Shown in pieces: positions 34,036-45,633 of a DNA stretch of 64,000 nt (position 1 is the first letter of the stretch; each line of letters begins with the position of its first letter). The stretch is taken from NCBI RefSeq assembly GCF_019711435.1, contig NZ_JAIGNK010000003.1:186001-250000 (forward strand), written 5' to 3'. Both the position numbers and the translations under genes were made by a program. The notes under the pieces were generated by a model. The model saw nothing but the letters and a program-made list of their open reading frames with translations. It did no database searches and was not told the DNA's origin. Source of the DNA: Qipengyuania polymorpha. GTDB lineage: Bacteria > Pseudomonadota > Alphaproteobacteria > Sphingomonadales > Sphingomonadaceae.

Positions 34036-34051
34036 TATATGTTCTCATATA
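34036..34051. promoter_or_regulatory. Inverted repeat upstream of 34068 gene
   Basis: TATATG-TTCT-CATATA, 6-bp arms, 16 bases before the gene start. It overlaps what would be a promoter -10 region, so it may be an operator. Confidence 0.3.
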
Positions 34052-34067
34052 CATGAGGAGACTCGCC

Positions 34068-34484
34068 ATGCTCAAACGCCTCTCGCTTGCCACCGCCGCT
34101 CTCGGCCTGCTCGCTGCACCTGCCCTCCAGGCAGAGGATGAGGTCGAAATGACCCGCGGTGAAGCCGAGCTGCAGGAAATGCTCGAAGGCCGTATCGCGG
34201 GCGAACCGGAACGCTGCATTCGCACCACACGGTCACGCTCGCTGACCAAGATCGACGATACCGCGCTGGTCTACAGGAGCGGTGACACAATTTGGGTGAA
34301 CCGCACTCGCAACCCCAATGCCATCGACGACAATGATTATCTCGTGATCCGCAAGTTCAGCGGCAACTCGCTGTGCCGCAGCGATCAGATCACTACCTAC
34401 AGCCGCGCGGGCAATTTCTACTCGGGCTTCATCGTGCTCGATGATTTCGTGCCTTACCGCATGGGCGATGCCGACGCGTCCTGA
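34068..34484 (+). CDS. Secreted protein, unknown
   Basis: 138 aa. Signal peptide MLKRLSLATAALGLLAAPALQA. GAGGAG lies about 7 bases before ATG 34068. The mature part has Cys pair (CIRTTRSRS … SLCRSDQ) and R-rich strands. The three-base spacing before the DUF924 gene indicates co-transcription. I do not recognise the family. Confidence 0.6.
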   Translation: MLKRLSLATAALGLLAAPALQAEDEVEMTRGEAELQEMLEGRIAGEPERCIRTTRSRSLTKIDDTALVYRSGDTIWVNRTRNPNAIDDNDYLVIRKFSGNSLCRSDQITTYSRAGNFYSGFIVLDDFVPYRMGDADAS

Positions 34485-34487
34485 GGC

Positions 34488-35045
34488 ATGAGTTTGCCTG
34501 ATCGGGATAAGGATATTTTCCAAGAGCTGCTGAGCCTCTGGTTCGATGAAGTCGACCCGGACCACTGGTACAATTCCACTCCCGAGATCGATGCCATGCT
34601 GCGCGAACGCTTTGACGAGGCGCTGGAACGCGAAGGCAAGCGCGATGCAGAAGACTTCCTCGGCGACCCCGAAACTGCGCTCGCCGCGGCAATCCTGTTC
34701 GACCAGATACCGCGCAATATTCATCGCGGCACACGACTGGCGTATGCCTGGGACGAAAAAGCGCAGGCAATCGCGCGAGGAATGCTGCTCGAAGGCTGGA
34801 CCCAAGCGATGGAACCTGCCCGTGCACAATTCGCGCTGATGCCGCTGATGCATTCGGAATGGCTGGCGGACCAGAACGAGTCGGTCCTGAGGTTCGGACA
34901 ACTCGTCCCCGATGCGCTGGATTATGCGCGCAAGCACCGCGAGGCGATTGTCCGCTTCGGCTGTTTCCCTCACCGCAAGAAGGTGCTGGGCCTCGAGATC
35001 ACTCCGCAGCAGCAGGAAGCCATCGACGCCGGGCTCAAGTGGTAG
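34488..35045 (+). CDS. DUF924 family protein
   Basis: 185 aa. DUF924 pattern: helix-rich, with LSLWFDEVDPDHWYNSTPEID near the start, FDQIPRNIHRGT (about 71-82), and MPLMHSEWLADQ. Members are TPR-like helical proteins of unknown role. Its last 11 bases overlap the stop of nth on the opposite strand. Confidence 0.85.
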   Translation: MSLPDRDKDIFQELLSLWFDEVDPDHWYNSTPEIDAMLRERFDEALEREGKRDAEDFLGDPETALAAAILFDQIPRNIHRGTRLAYAWDEKAQAIARGMLLEGWTQAMEPARAQFALMPLMHSEWLADQNESVLRFGQLVPDALDYARKHREAIVRFGCFPHRKKVLGLEITPQQQEAIDAGLKW

Positions 35046-35682
35046 CGGCGTAATATTCGCACAAATGATTGACCGGACACACTGCGCATTTCGGGCTGCG
35101 CGCGGTGCAGACGCGCTTGCCGAACTGGATGAGCCAGAAATGCCCGTCGCGCATCGCCCATTGGGGTGATCGGTCTTCCAGTTGCTCGGCGGTCCTGTCA
35201 GCGGTCTTCGCCTGCGTCAGCCCGATGCGATTGCAGACACGGTGGACATGCGTGTCGACGGCAATCACGTCTTTCCCGAAAGTGAAGCTGAGCACGATAT
35301 CGGCGCATTTTCGCCCGATGCCGGGCAGGCCCATCAACCCTTCGCGCGTGCCCGGCACCACGCCCCCGTGCTCCGCCAGCAAAGCTTCGCAGAAACGGCG
35401 GATAGAACGCGTCTTGTTGTTGTAGAGCCCGCACGGCTTTATCGCCGCCGCAATATCGCGGTCATCGAGTTCGAGCATCTCTTCGGGCGTCGTCGCCATC
35501 GCAAAGAGCGCGCGCGCAGCCTTGGCCGTATTGCGGTCGAGCGACTGCGCCGACAACATGCAGGAAATGCACGAGCGGAAAGCGTCCGGCTGCCCCTTCG
35601 GCCCCTTGGCCCCGCGGGTACGCCCCGGCATCGCGCGCGCGAGAATACGGTATGCTTCCTCGACCTGTGCTTCGTCCAGCAT
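35035..35682 (-). CDS. nth: Endonuclease III
   Basis: 215 aa. Base-excision DNA glycosylase/AP lyase for oxidised pyrimidines. HhH motif LMGLPGIGRKCADIVLSF with the catalytic Lys, followed by AVDTHVHRV (catalytic Asp). C-terminal 4Fe-4S cluster ligands C-x6-C-x2-C-x5-C (CTARSPKCAVCPVNHLC). Start ATG 35682. Converges on DUF924 with an 11-base overlap, and follows a second HhH-GPD gene six bases upstream. Confidence 0.95.
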   Translation of the reverse strand: MLDEAQVEEAYRILARAMPGRTRGAKGPKGQPDAFRSCISCMLSAQSLDRNTAKAARALFAMATTPEEMLELDDRDIAAAIKPCGLYNNKTRSIRRFCEALLAEHGGVVPGTREGLMGLPGIGRKCADIVLSFTFGKDVIAVDTHVHRVCNRIGLTQAKTADRTAEQLEDRSPQWAMRDGHFWLIQFGKRVCTARSPKCAVCPVNHLCEYYAATT

Positions 35683-35688
35683 GGAGGC

Positions 35689-36408
35689 TCAGCCCTGCCC
35701 GACCCGCTCGGCACCCGTCTTGCACAGCGACAGCGCAAGGCAGTTCGCGCAGTCGGGCGCAGCGGGCCTGCAAAAGGTCTGGCCGAGCTTCTTCATCAGC
35801 AGGTGGTGTTCGTCGAAATCCGCACCGGTCCATTCTTCGGGCATGACCGGCATGATGGCCTCGAAAGCGCGGTCGGTACTGGCCTTTGGCGGCACCAGCC
35901 CCATGCGTTGGAGGATACGCGTGTGGTGCCCGTCGAGGACGATGGCGCGGCGGTCGAGCGTGCTCGCATTCATCACCCCTGCGGCAATCTTGCGCCCGGT
36001 GCCGGGTAGCTGCTCGAGCCAGCGCATGGCGGGCAGCGTTTCCATCTCCGCCAAATGCGAGAGGTCGACTGACCCGCGCCGCTCAATGAGTGCGGTAAGG
36101 CTCGCCTTCAGCCGCTCGGCGGCGATGTTGGGATAGGTCTGGGTGGCGAGCTCCGCCTGCAACTCCTCCAGCGGAGCCTCGGCCACGCCTTCCCAGCTGC
36201 CATAGCGTTTGAGCAGCCGATCGGTCGCCGCATTCGAGACTTCGGACTTGGTCCGCGCGCCGATGACGCCCTGCACCAACACCCACTCGGGCCGCCGCCA
36301 TTCGGTCGCTGCGCGCTCGATACGTCCGAAGCGCTGTACCAAAAGCGCCTGCATGCGCCGCAGCGCCTCGGCGCGCGGGTCAGGTCCCAAGTCGAACTGG
36401 TCGCTCAC
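35689..36408 (-). CDS. HhH-GPD DNA glycosylase, endonuclease III paralogue
   Basis: 239 aa, GTG start (ribosome site AAGGAGG about 11 bases away). HhH: EQLPGTGRKIAAGVMNAS keeps Lys; the Asp position reads IVLDGHHTRIL, so the Asp is conserved but the sequence differs from classic nth. The Fe-S pattern is CRPAAPDCANCLALSLC (C-x6-C-x2-C-x5-C). Probably also a base-excision enzyme with a different lesion preference; the two genes lie six bases apart, so they are co-expressed. Confidence 0.85.
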   Translation of the reverse strand: MSDQFDLGPDPRAEALRRMQALLVQRFGRIERAATEWRRPEWVLVQGVIGARTKSEVSNAATDRLLKRYGSWEGVAEAPLEELQAELATQTYPNIAAERLKASLTALIERRGSVDLSHLAEMETLPAMRWLEQLPGTGRKIAAGVMNASTLDRRAIVLDGHHTRILQRMGLVPPKASTDRAFEAIMPVMPEEWTGADFDEHHLLMKKLGQTFCRPAAPDCANCLALSLCKTGAERVGQG

Positions 36409-36423
36409 CCGCAGTGCGCCTCC

Positions 36424-36870
36424 TTACGGACGAAGCTGTCCGCGGATAGCGCCTGCCTTGTATTCGACCGTGTGGACGTTGACGTAATAGTTCTGCAGCC
36501 CCTCGTCGAAGGCTTGCTGCACCCAACCGGTCTCGGTGGAACAGCCGCGCCAGCCGCCTTCCGTGGCCTGCTTCAGGGCAAGGACGACCGGGCCATCGAC
36601 ACCGGCTGCGCCGCGATGGATATGCACGCCGGTGATTGGTCCGAGGCCCTCGAGGTCGTTGAGGTCCCAGCATACGCGGGTGAGTTCGTCGGCGAAGCTG
36701 ATGTCGGCCGTGCCGGACCCGTCGGGGTCGCCGGGATGCACTTCATTCGCACCCGAAAGTTCTGCCGTATAGGTCGAGGAGATGGCTTCGGTGTAGGTCT
36801 GCTGCATGGTTTCGCACCCGGCGAGGGCAACGGTGGCAGTGGCGGCAAGCGCTAGTGTCGAGATTTTCAT
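36424..36870 (-). CDS. CHRD-domain lipoprotein
   Basis: 148 aa. Lipobox L-A-G-C at about 16-19. CHRD domain signature: YTAELSGANEVHPGDPDGSG, then ITGVHIHRGAAGVDGPVVLAL and a C-terminal GAIRGQL. In chordin and bacterial CHRD proteins the domain is a beta-rich binding module without known catalysis. Fifteen bases upstream of the HhH-GPD gene on the same strand. Confidence 0.85.
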   Translation of the reverse strand: MKISTLALAATATVALAGCETMQQTYTEAISSTYTAELSGANEVHPGDPDGSGTADISFADELTRVCWDLNDLEGLGPITGVHIHRGAAGVDGPVVLALKQATEGGWRGCSTETGWVQQAFDEGLQNYYVNVHTVEYKAGAIRGQLRP

Positions 36871-36927
36871 GGCGGTCCCTTCCTGGTCAGCTATCAGGTC
36901 TCGAACGGACCGCCGGGGCCGACGTTC

Positions 36928-37782
36928 CTAGTCGTTGGACGCGAACCGTTCGACGAAATCACCCACGCCCGCCATGTCGTCGAAGCCGAAGATATAGGCG
37001 ATTTCGACGGTGTCGGAGAAGTCGAGGCCTCCGGCTGCGACAGCGGGATTCACATAGGCGGCCTTGGGGTTGTGGAAGTCGGACAGGCGCTTCGCCTCGG
37101 CCCAGACGGGGCCGACCACGGGGTCGTTCAGCAGCGCGCCCCAATGCGAGCCGTCTTTAGTGTTGAAAGCGGGCGAGCCGTTGTCGGGGAAGTTGCCGTC
37201 CTGGATACGGTGATAGCGCGTGTTGTAGACCACCGTCTGCATCGCGTCCTTGGAGGACATGCTCTCGTTCCAGTAGCTGTGCTGGACGACATGGACGCTG
37301 GTCCACATCTCCTTGGGCAGTTTCTCGACCGCAGCCGCCGTCACATCCGACTGTCCCGCCTCGGCCACCCACACGCGGCCCCCTTCGGCAATAGTCGCCT
37401 GCATCCTCGCGGCAAGTGTATCGATGGTCTTGCCCCGCTGGAGATGCGCGTCGAGCCAATTGTCGCCGAACGCAAGGTTGAACAGTTCCGGCGCGACGAG
37501 ATATTCGCCGCCCTGCGAGCCATAGGCGCCCGAAGTCGCGACATAATCGACGCAGGCGAAGTCGGGATGCTTGAGCACCGAACCAAGCCCGGCAACCGCC
37601 TGCAAATCGTCAACATCGGGCTTGCTGTCGTAATTCGCCACCAGCAGGTCGCGCGAAGTGTCGAACAGGCCGATGGTGCCGCCGCTGTCACAGGCATTCG
37701 CAATTCTGCCATCCGGCGTGGTGGAGCAGGCCGCGAGGGCAAGGGTGGCCGCCGTGGCAGCCAAGAGCTTGGAACGGGTCAT
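36928..37782 (-). CDS. Lipoprotein, nucleoside-hydrolase-like (uncertain)
   Basis: 284 aa. Lipobox L-A-A-C at about 16-19. After the signal, LLVANYDSKPDVDDLQAVAGL (about 47-67) recalls the D-x-x-x-D-D calcium site of nucleoside-hydrolase-like proteins (DUF1593), but later motifs are not clear. AGGGAGA precedes ATG 37782. Likely periplasmic or outer-membrane anchored. Between CHRD and guaA on the same strand, so possibly one operon; substrate unknown. Confidence 0.65.
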   Translation of the reverse strand: MTRSKLLAATAATLALAACSTTPDGRIANACDSGGTIGLFDTSRDLLVANYDSKPDVDDLQAVAGLGSVLKHPDFACVDYVATSGAYGSQGGEYLVAPELFNLAFGDNWLDAHLQRGKTIDTLAARMQATIAEGGRVWVAEAGQSDVTAAAVEKLPKEMWTSVHVVQHSYWNESMSSKDAMQTVVYNTRYHRIQDGNFPDNGSPAFNTKDGSHWGALLNDPVVGPVWAEAKRLSDFHNPKAAYVNPAVAAGGLDFSDTVEIAYIFGFDDMAGVGDFVERFASND

Positions 37783-37844
37783 TCGGGTCTCCCTTTCGGA
37801 GGAACAATGCCCCGCTGCGCCAGTGGGTCCCCGAGGGTGCGACC

Positions 37845-39419
37845 CTATTCCCACTCGATCGTGCCGGGCGGCTTCGACGTGTAGTCGTAGACCACGCGGT
37901 TGATGCCTTTGACCTCGTTGATGATGCGCGTCGCTACGCGGCTCAAAAAGGCGGCGTCGAAGGGATAGATGTCGGCGGTCATGCCGTCGGTGCTGGTCAC
38001 GGCACGCAGGGCGCAGACGCTGTCATAGGTGCGCCCGTCGCCCATCACGCCGACGGTCTTGACCGGTAGCAGCACGGCGAAGGCCTGCCAGATGGCATCG
38101 TAGAGCCCTGCGTTGCGGATTTCTTCCAAGTAGATGGCGTCGGCCTTGCGCAGGATGTCGCACCGTTCCTTGGTGACCTCGCCCGGGATGCGGATGGCGA
38201 GGCCGGGTCCGGGGAAAGGATGACGGCCGACGAAGACATCGGGCAGGCCAAGCTCGCGGCCCAAGTCGCGCACTTCGTCTTTGAACAGTTCGCGCAAGGG
38301 CTCGACCAGTTCCATGTTCATGCGTTCGGGCAGGCCGCCGACATTGTGGTGGCTCTTGATGGTGACCGAAGGCCCGCCGGTGAAGCTGACGCTTTCGATG
38401 ACGTCGGGATAGAGCGTGCCCTGCGCAAGGAAATCCGCGCCGCCGATCTTCTTCGCCTCGGCCTCGAACAGGTCGATGAAGGCGCCGCCGATGAACTTGC
38501 GTTTCTTTTCAGGGTCGGTCTGGCCTTCGAGGCCGCCGAGGAACATTTCTTCGGCGTTCACATGGACCAGCGGGATATTGTAATGGTCGCGGAACAGGGT
38601 GACGACCTGTTCGGCCTCGTTCATGCGCATGAGGCCGTGGTCGACGAAAACGCAGGTCAGCTGGTCGCCGATGGCTTCGTGGATGAGGACCGCCGCAACC
38701 GCGGAATCGACACCGCCCGACAGGCCGCAGATGACCTTGCCGTCACCCACCTGCGCGCGGATTTCCTCGATCTTGGTCTTGCGGAATTCGGCCATGGTCC
38801 AGTCGCCCTTGAGGCCGCAGACATGGCGCACGAAATTGGCGAGCAGCTTGCCGCCGTCGGGCGTATGGACCACCTCGGGGTGGAACTGCGTGCCGTAGTA
38901 GCGCCGCTCGTCATCGGCGATGAGCGCGAAGGGCGCGCCCGGGCTGGTGGCGACGATGCGGAAGCCGTCGGCGATGCGGGTAACCTTGTCGCCGTGGCTC
39001 ATCCACACCTGGTGCGTTTCGCCCGGCTGCCACAGACCGTCGAACAGCACGCATTCCTCGGTCACTTCGCAAAACGCGCGGCCGAACTCTCCGCCTTCAC
39101 CGGTTTCATGACCGGGGCGAACCTCGCCGCCCAGCTGCTCGGTCATGACCTGCTGGCCGTAGCAGATGCCGAGGATAGGGACCTTGCTTTCGAAGATGAC
39201 TTCCGGCGCTCGCGGACTGTCACGGTCGGGCACGCTGGCGGGGCTGCCCGAGAGGATGACGCCCTTTGGCTTCATCCGGTGGAAGGCCTCTTCGGCCTGC
39301 GTGAAGGGCGCGATTTCGGAATAGACCCCCGCCTCGCGCACGCGGCGTGCGATGAGCTGGGTGACCTGGCTGCCGAAGTCGACGATGAGGATGGAATCGG
39401 GGAGGTGAGCGCTGTCCAT
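37845..39419 (-). CDS. guaA: GMP synthase (glutamine-hydrolysing)
   Basis: 524 aa. Converts XMP to GMP with glutamine as N donor. N-terminal class I glutamine amidotransferase: GICYGQQVM (nucleophile Cys near 91) and the [10 protein letters not shown] His-Glu part. ATP-pyrophosphatase: [18 protein letters not shown] (about 235-252). C-terminal dimerisation ends PPGTIEWE. Start ATG 39419. Upstream, a long structured region (39611-39712) leads it, at about 200-300 bases. Confidence 0.97.
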   Translation of the reverse strand: MDSAHLPDSILIVDFGSQVTQLIARRVREAGVYSEIAPFTQAEEAFHRMKPKGVILSGSPASVPDRDSPRAPEVIFESKVPILGICYGQQVMTEQLGGEVRPGHETGEGGEFGRAFCEVTEECVLFDGLWQPGETHQVWMSHGDKVTRIADGFRIVATSPGAPFALIADDERRYYGTQFHPEVVHTPDGGKLLANFVRHVCGLKGDWTMAEFRKTKIEEIRAQVGDGKVICGLSGGVDSAVAAVLIHEAIGDQLTCVFVDHGLMRMNEAEQVVTLFRDHYNIPLVHVNAEEMFLGGLEGQTDPEKKRKFIGGAFIDLFEAEAKKIGGADFLAQGTLYPDVIESVSFTGGPSVTIKSHHNVGGLPERMNMELVEPLRELFKDEVRDLGRELGLPDVFVGRHPFPGPGLAIRIPGEVTKERCDILRKADAIYLEEIRNAGLYDAIWQAFAVLLPVKTVGVMGDGRTYDSVCALRAVTSTDGMTADIYPFDAAFLSRVATRIINEVKGINRVVYDYTSKPPGTIEWE

Positions 39420-39869
39420 GCGCGGCGGTTAGTTTGCCGCCCCCGCGCTGTCCAGTGAGGGGTGAGCAAGGCGCAACACCACCATTGCGCAAAACGCAAC
39501 ACACCCTGATGTTTTCTCACTTTAGTTCACAGCGCAGCAACATTATTACGCCCCTCACAGCCGGAGCGGTGACGTCCCCCAAATAGCGTCCCGAACGGCA
39601 CAGAGATGGCGACAGTCCCTTCCCCAAGATTACTGTCGTCGCCTTCCTCTCGATAAGCGAGCCGGTCCCCTGACTGCTCGCAACTCCTAGTGCGAGTGCC
39701 GCTTTTCGAGAGGCGATATGGCAGCGAGTAGAGACGCGGCCGCCCACACAACTCCTCTCCCCCTCCCCAACGTGTCGGCGCCGCGTCTCGAACTCACGCC
39801 ATCCCTGCGCGTAACTTTCGCAAAGCTGCGCGCGCATTGTCTTGCGCCAGAACAAAAGGAACAAACGCC
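39420..39869. other. Gene-free leader region between guaA and small ORF
   Basis: 450 bases with no ORF I trust. The part 39480-39540 is AT-rich (GATGTTTTCTCACTTTAG) and could hold a guaA promoter on the minus strand. Two or three nested stems at 39611-39712 are listed separately. Nothing else recognised. Confidence 0.6.
39611..39712. ncRNA. Candidate structured RNA (strand unknown)
   Basis: Nested stems: GACAGT / ACTGTC (39611-39616 / 39632-39637); then CTCTCGATAAGCG (39647-39659) pairs with CGCTTTTCGAGAG (39700-39712), 13 bp with one mismatch; inside it CTCGC-A-ACT / AGT-GCGAG (39677-39696). No ORF or repeat explains it. Could be a small RNA, or the 5' leader of guaA, or of the small ORF. 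Whether it is transcribed is unknown. Confidence 0.4.
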
Positions 39870-39953
39870 ATGACCACTATTGTGACCCGCTTCGCTGTGC
39901 TGATTTTTGCAACCGGCCTGTCGAGCATGATTCTTTCGCCCGTACTGGTCTGA
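39870..39953 (+). CDS. Small hydrophobic peptide, 27 aa
   Basis: MTTIVTRFAVLIFATGLS… ends LSPVLV. AAAAGGA at 39854-39860 lies about 9 bases before ATG 39870. Hydrophobic, could be a membrane peptide or signal-like. Tiny genes of this kind occur in Erythrobacter, but coding is not proven. Confidence 0.4.
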   Translation: MTTIVTRFAVLIFATGLSSMILSPVLV

Positions 39954-39982
39954 GCCAGCGGGCACAGATGCCGGACTGAGGG

Positions 39983-41536
39983 TCAGCCCTCGTCCGGCTT
40001 CCATAGCCGCGCAGCCCTTTTGCGAAGTTCGCTCTTGAGCAGCTTCCCGATATGGCTGCGCGGCATTTCCTTTATGGGATAAAGCGCGGCCAGCCGCTGC
40101 GTCTTGCCGAGCCGCGCATTGACTCGCTCGCGCACCGCCTCTGCATGGAGCACGCCGTCTGCCAGCGTGACAAAACCGACCGGCGTTTCGCCCCATTGGC
40201 GCGAGGGTACGCCGATGACCGCGGCATCGAGCACCTCGTCCTCCTGCATCAGCGCGTTTTCGAGATCGACGGGATAGATGTTGAACCCGCCCGAGATGAT
40301 CATGTCCTTGGCGCGGCCGACCAGTTCGACAAAACCTTCCGCATCGACGCGCCCGATGTCGCCCATGCGCTGCCACACCTCGCCCGTCTCGGGGTCGGTC
40401 CAATAGCCTTCCCGCGTCTGCTCGGGGCGGTTCTTGTAGCCGCTCATCATGGTTTGGCTGCGGCCGACGAGATTGCCCGGCGTGCCCGGCGGCACTTCCT
40501 TGTCCTCATCGTCGAGCACCTTGAGTTCGCTGCCCGGCGCCGGCCTGCCGACGGTGTGCAGCTTGTCCGGAAACTTGTGCGCTTCGAGAAGACAGACGAC
40601 CCCGCCTTCGGTCATCGAATAGATTTCGATGAGCGCGCCCGGCATCCGCTCCAGCACCTCTCGCTTCAGTTCGGCAGAGAAAGGCGCGGAAGTGCAGTAT
40701 TTCAGCTGCAATGAGGACAGGTCGAAACTGTCCAGATGCGCATTGTCCATCAGCCGCTGGTACTGGACCGGCACCAGCATGGTGATGGTGCTGCGGTCCT
40801 CCTGAACGTGGCGCATCCAGTGCATGGAATCGAACTTGCCCATCACGCGCACCGTGCCGCCTGCCAGCAGCGCGGGCAGGAAGGCGACCATGGTGGTGTT
40901 CGAATAGAGCGGCGTGGAAGCAAGGCTGCGCACTTCGAGACCGTTCTCAAGCCAGCTTGCCGCCGTCGCCGCGAATTGCCGCCAGCGCATCTGGTGGGGG
41001 TGGACGATGCCCTTGGGCGTGCCGGTGGTGCCGCTTGAATAGATGATATTGAACGGATCCGAGGGCTGGTGGTCGACGGGCGGTGCCTTGGTCCCCTCCG
41101 GCGCCATCCACTGGTTCAGTTCCTCGTCGAGCACGATGCATCGCATGATTCGAGAGAACATGGTCCCGAGTTCGGTCATCTTCGCGCGGTCGATGAAGAT
41201 ATGTGTCGCACCCGAATCTTGCGCCATGCCTTCGAGTTGCGCAGCACTCGCACTGGTGGTGAGCGGCGCTGCAACCCCGCCCGCACGCACCGCGGCGAGG
41301 AAGACCAGCGCATAGTTGACGCTCGAAAGCCCGAGGATGGCGACCGACTGGCCGCGTTGCAGCCCTTCGTCGAGGAGCTTCGCGGCGATGCGCTCGACCC
41401 GGTCGCCAAGCTCTGCCCAACTGAGGTCGCCCTTTTCGTCCCTCAGCGCGGGTTTATCGCCCAGCGCTTCGGCATTGGCGGATATGATGTCGCTGAAGTT
41501 GCCGAATGGTTCGGCCAGTGGCTGATTCTCTCCCAT
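39983..41536 (-). CDS. AMP-dependent acyl-CoA synthetase/ligase
   Basis: 517 aa. ANL superfamily: P-loop [19 protein letters not shown] (about 163-181), IYSMTEGG (A5-like), [36 protein letters not shown] (about 415-430, hinge), and the C-terminal [15 protein letters not shown] with the catalytic Lys. The acyl substrate could be a fatty or aromatic acid; not known. No operon partner is clear. Confidence 0.9.
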   Translation of the reverse strand: MGENQPLAEPFGNFSDIISANAEALGDKPALRDEKGDLSWAELGDRVERIAAKLLDEGLQRGQSVAILGLSSVNYALVFLAAVRAGGVAAPLTTSASAAQLEGMAQDSGATHIFIDRAKMTELGTMFSRIMRCIVLDEELNQWMAPEGTKAPPVDHQPSDPFNIIYSSGTTGTPKGIVHPHQMRWRQFAATAASWLENGLEVRSLASTPLYSNTTMVAFLPALLAGGTVRVMGKFDSMHWMRHVQEDRSTITMLVPVQYQRLMDNAHLDSFDLSSLQLKYCTSAPFSAELKREVLERMPGALIEIYSMTEGGVVCLLEAHKFPDKLHTVGRPAPGSELKVLDDEDKEVPPGTPGNLVGRSQTMMSGYKNRPEQTREGYWTDPETGEVWQRMGDIGRVDAEGFVELVGRAKDMIISGGFNIYPVDLENALMQEDEVLDAAVIGVPSRQWGETPVGFVTLADGVLHAEAVRERVNARLGKTQRLAALYPIKEMPRSHIGKLLKSELRKRAARLWKPDEG

Positions 41537-41571
41537 GCGCTCACCCTAGGGGGACGGCGGCATGTGTCGAG

Positions 41572-42957
41572 TCAGCATTCGATGACGTTCACCGCGAGCC
41601 CGCCCTGGCTCGTTTCCTTGTACTTGTTGCTCATGTCGAGGCCGGTCTGGCGCATGGTCTCGATGACCTGGTCGAGACTGACCAGGCTTTCCGCGCCGGT
41701 GCGATGAAGCGCGAGGCGCGCGGCGTTGACTGCCTTCACCGCACCGATGGCATTGCGCTCGATGCACGGCACCTGCACCAGCCCGCCAACCGGATCGCAG
41801 GTGAGGCCGAGATTGTGCTCCATCCCGATTTCGGCCGCACTGGCGACTTGCGGAGGTGAGGCGCCCCAAAGCGCCGCAAGGCCCCCAGCGGCCATTGAGC
41901 AGGCCACCCCCACTTCACCCTGGCAGCCCATTTCCGCGCCCGAAATGCTCGCGCGCTGCTTGTAGAGGAGGCCGATGGCGCCCGCAGTCAGCAGGAACTT
42001 GCGGCGGCTGTCCCGGCAGGGGCTCTCGCCCGCCGTCACGCAATAGAAGCGAATGACTGCAGGGATGATACCTGCCGCGCCATTGGTCGGTGCGGTGACC
42101 ACGCGGCCACCGGCGGCATTCTCCTCGTTCACCGCCATGGCGTAGCAATTGAGCCAGTCGAACAATTGCTCGCGCTCGTTCGATTGCGGGTTGGCGGAAA
42201 GCTTGTCCCACAGGTCCGGCGCGCGCCGCTCGACCTTGAGGCCGCCCGGCAGGATGCCGCGCTGGGTGAGACCACGCTCGATGCATTGGTCCATCGCGCG
42301 GGCCACGCGGTCGATGCCTTCGAGCGTTTCCTCGCGCGGGCGGAAAGCGTCCTCATTGGCGAGTACGAGTTCGTGGATGGGAAGACCGGTAGCCTCGCAA
42401 GCCGCCAGCAATTCCGCCGCCGAGCCGAAGTCGTGTGGAACTTGCGTGCCCGTATTGATGCGGTCGTCCTTGGGCTTGCGCTTCAACTGGGCTTCGGAGG
42501 CCACGAAGCCGCCACCGGTCGAATAATAGGTCCGCTCCGCCAGCACCGCGCCGCCCTCGTCCAAAGCGGTGAGCTTCATGCCGTTGGGATGGAGGTCGGG
42601 AATGATATGACCGGCTAGGTCGATGTCGCCCGCCGGATCGAAGGCTACCTCTTGCTTTCCGCAAAGGTCGAGCCGCTTCGTCTCTCGCAATTCCGCGAGC
42701 GCCCGGGCCGCCTCGTCGGGGCAGGTCCTGTCTGGCGCGAAGCCCATCAGGCCGAGCATGGTGGCATCCACCGTCCCGTGCCCCACCCCTGTCAGCGCCA
42801 GCGAACCCTGCAATTCCACCGCCACCCGCGCGGTCTTCTCCAGCTTCCCTGCCTTGTCGAGCGTGCGCACGAATGTGCGCGCAATCCGCATCGGACCGAC
42901 AGTGTGCGAGGAGGAGGGACCAATCCCGATACGGAAGATGTCGAGCACCGAAAGCAT
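41572..42957 (-). CDS. sdaA: L-serine ammonia-lyase (single-chain, Fe-S)
   Basis: 461 aa. Splits L-serine to pyruvate and ammonia. Beta domain: [14 protein letters not shown] (about 12-25); alpha domain: GAAGIIPAV (about 285-293), and 4Fe-4S Cys residues in [12 protein letters not shown] and later [16 protein letters not shown]. Full length of the fused form. Cytosolic. Divergent from gyrB. Confidence 0.95.
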   Translation of the reverse strand: MLSVLDIFRIGIGPSSSHTVGPMRIARTFVRTLDKAGKLEKTARVAVELQGSLALTGVGHGTVDATMLGLMGFAPDRTCPDEAARALAELRETKRLDLCGKQEVAFDPAGDIDLAGHIIPDLHPNGMKLTALDEGGAVLAERTYYSTGGGFVASEAQLKRKPKDDRINTGTQVPHDFGSAAELLAACEATGLPIHELVLANEDAFRPREETLEGIDRVARAMDQCIERGLTQRGILPGGLKVERRAPDLWDKLSANPQSNEREQLFDWLNCYAMAVNEENAAGGRVVTAPTNGAAGIIPAVIRFYCVTAGESPCRDSRRKFLLTAGAIGLLYKQRASISGAEMGCQGEVGVACSMAAGGLAALWGASPPQVASAAEIGMEHNLGLTCDPVGGLVQVPCIERNAIGAVKAVNAARLALHRTGAESLVSLDQVIETMRQTGLDMSNKYKETSQGGLAVNVIEC

Positions 42958-43034
42958 GGCGCATGGATGCGCTTCCCGCGCCCGTAAATCAACCGGTTTC
43001 AGATGAAACTTGTCGCGCTTTTGCCTGTGGGTAA

Positions 43035-45617
<2,583 letters not shown>

Positions 45618-45633
45618 TACTGGGGCGCGGGGG

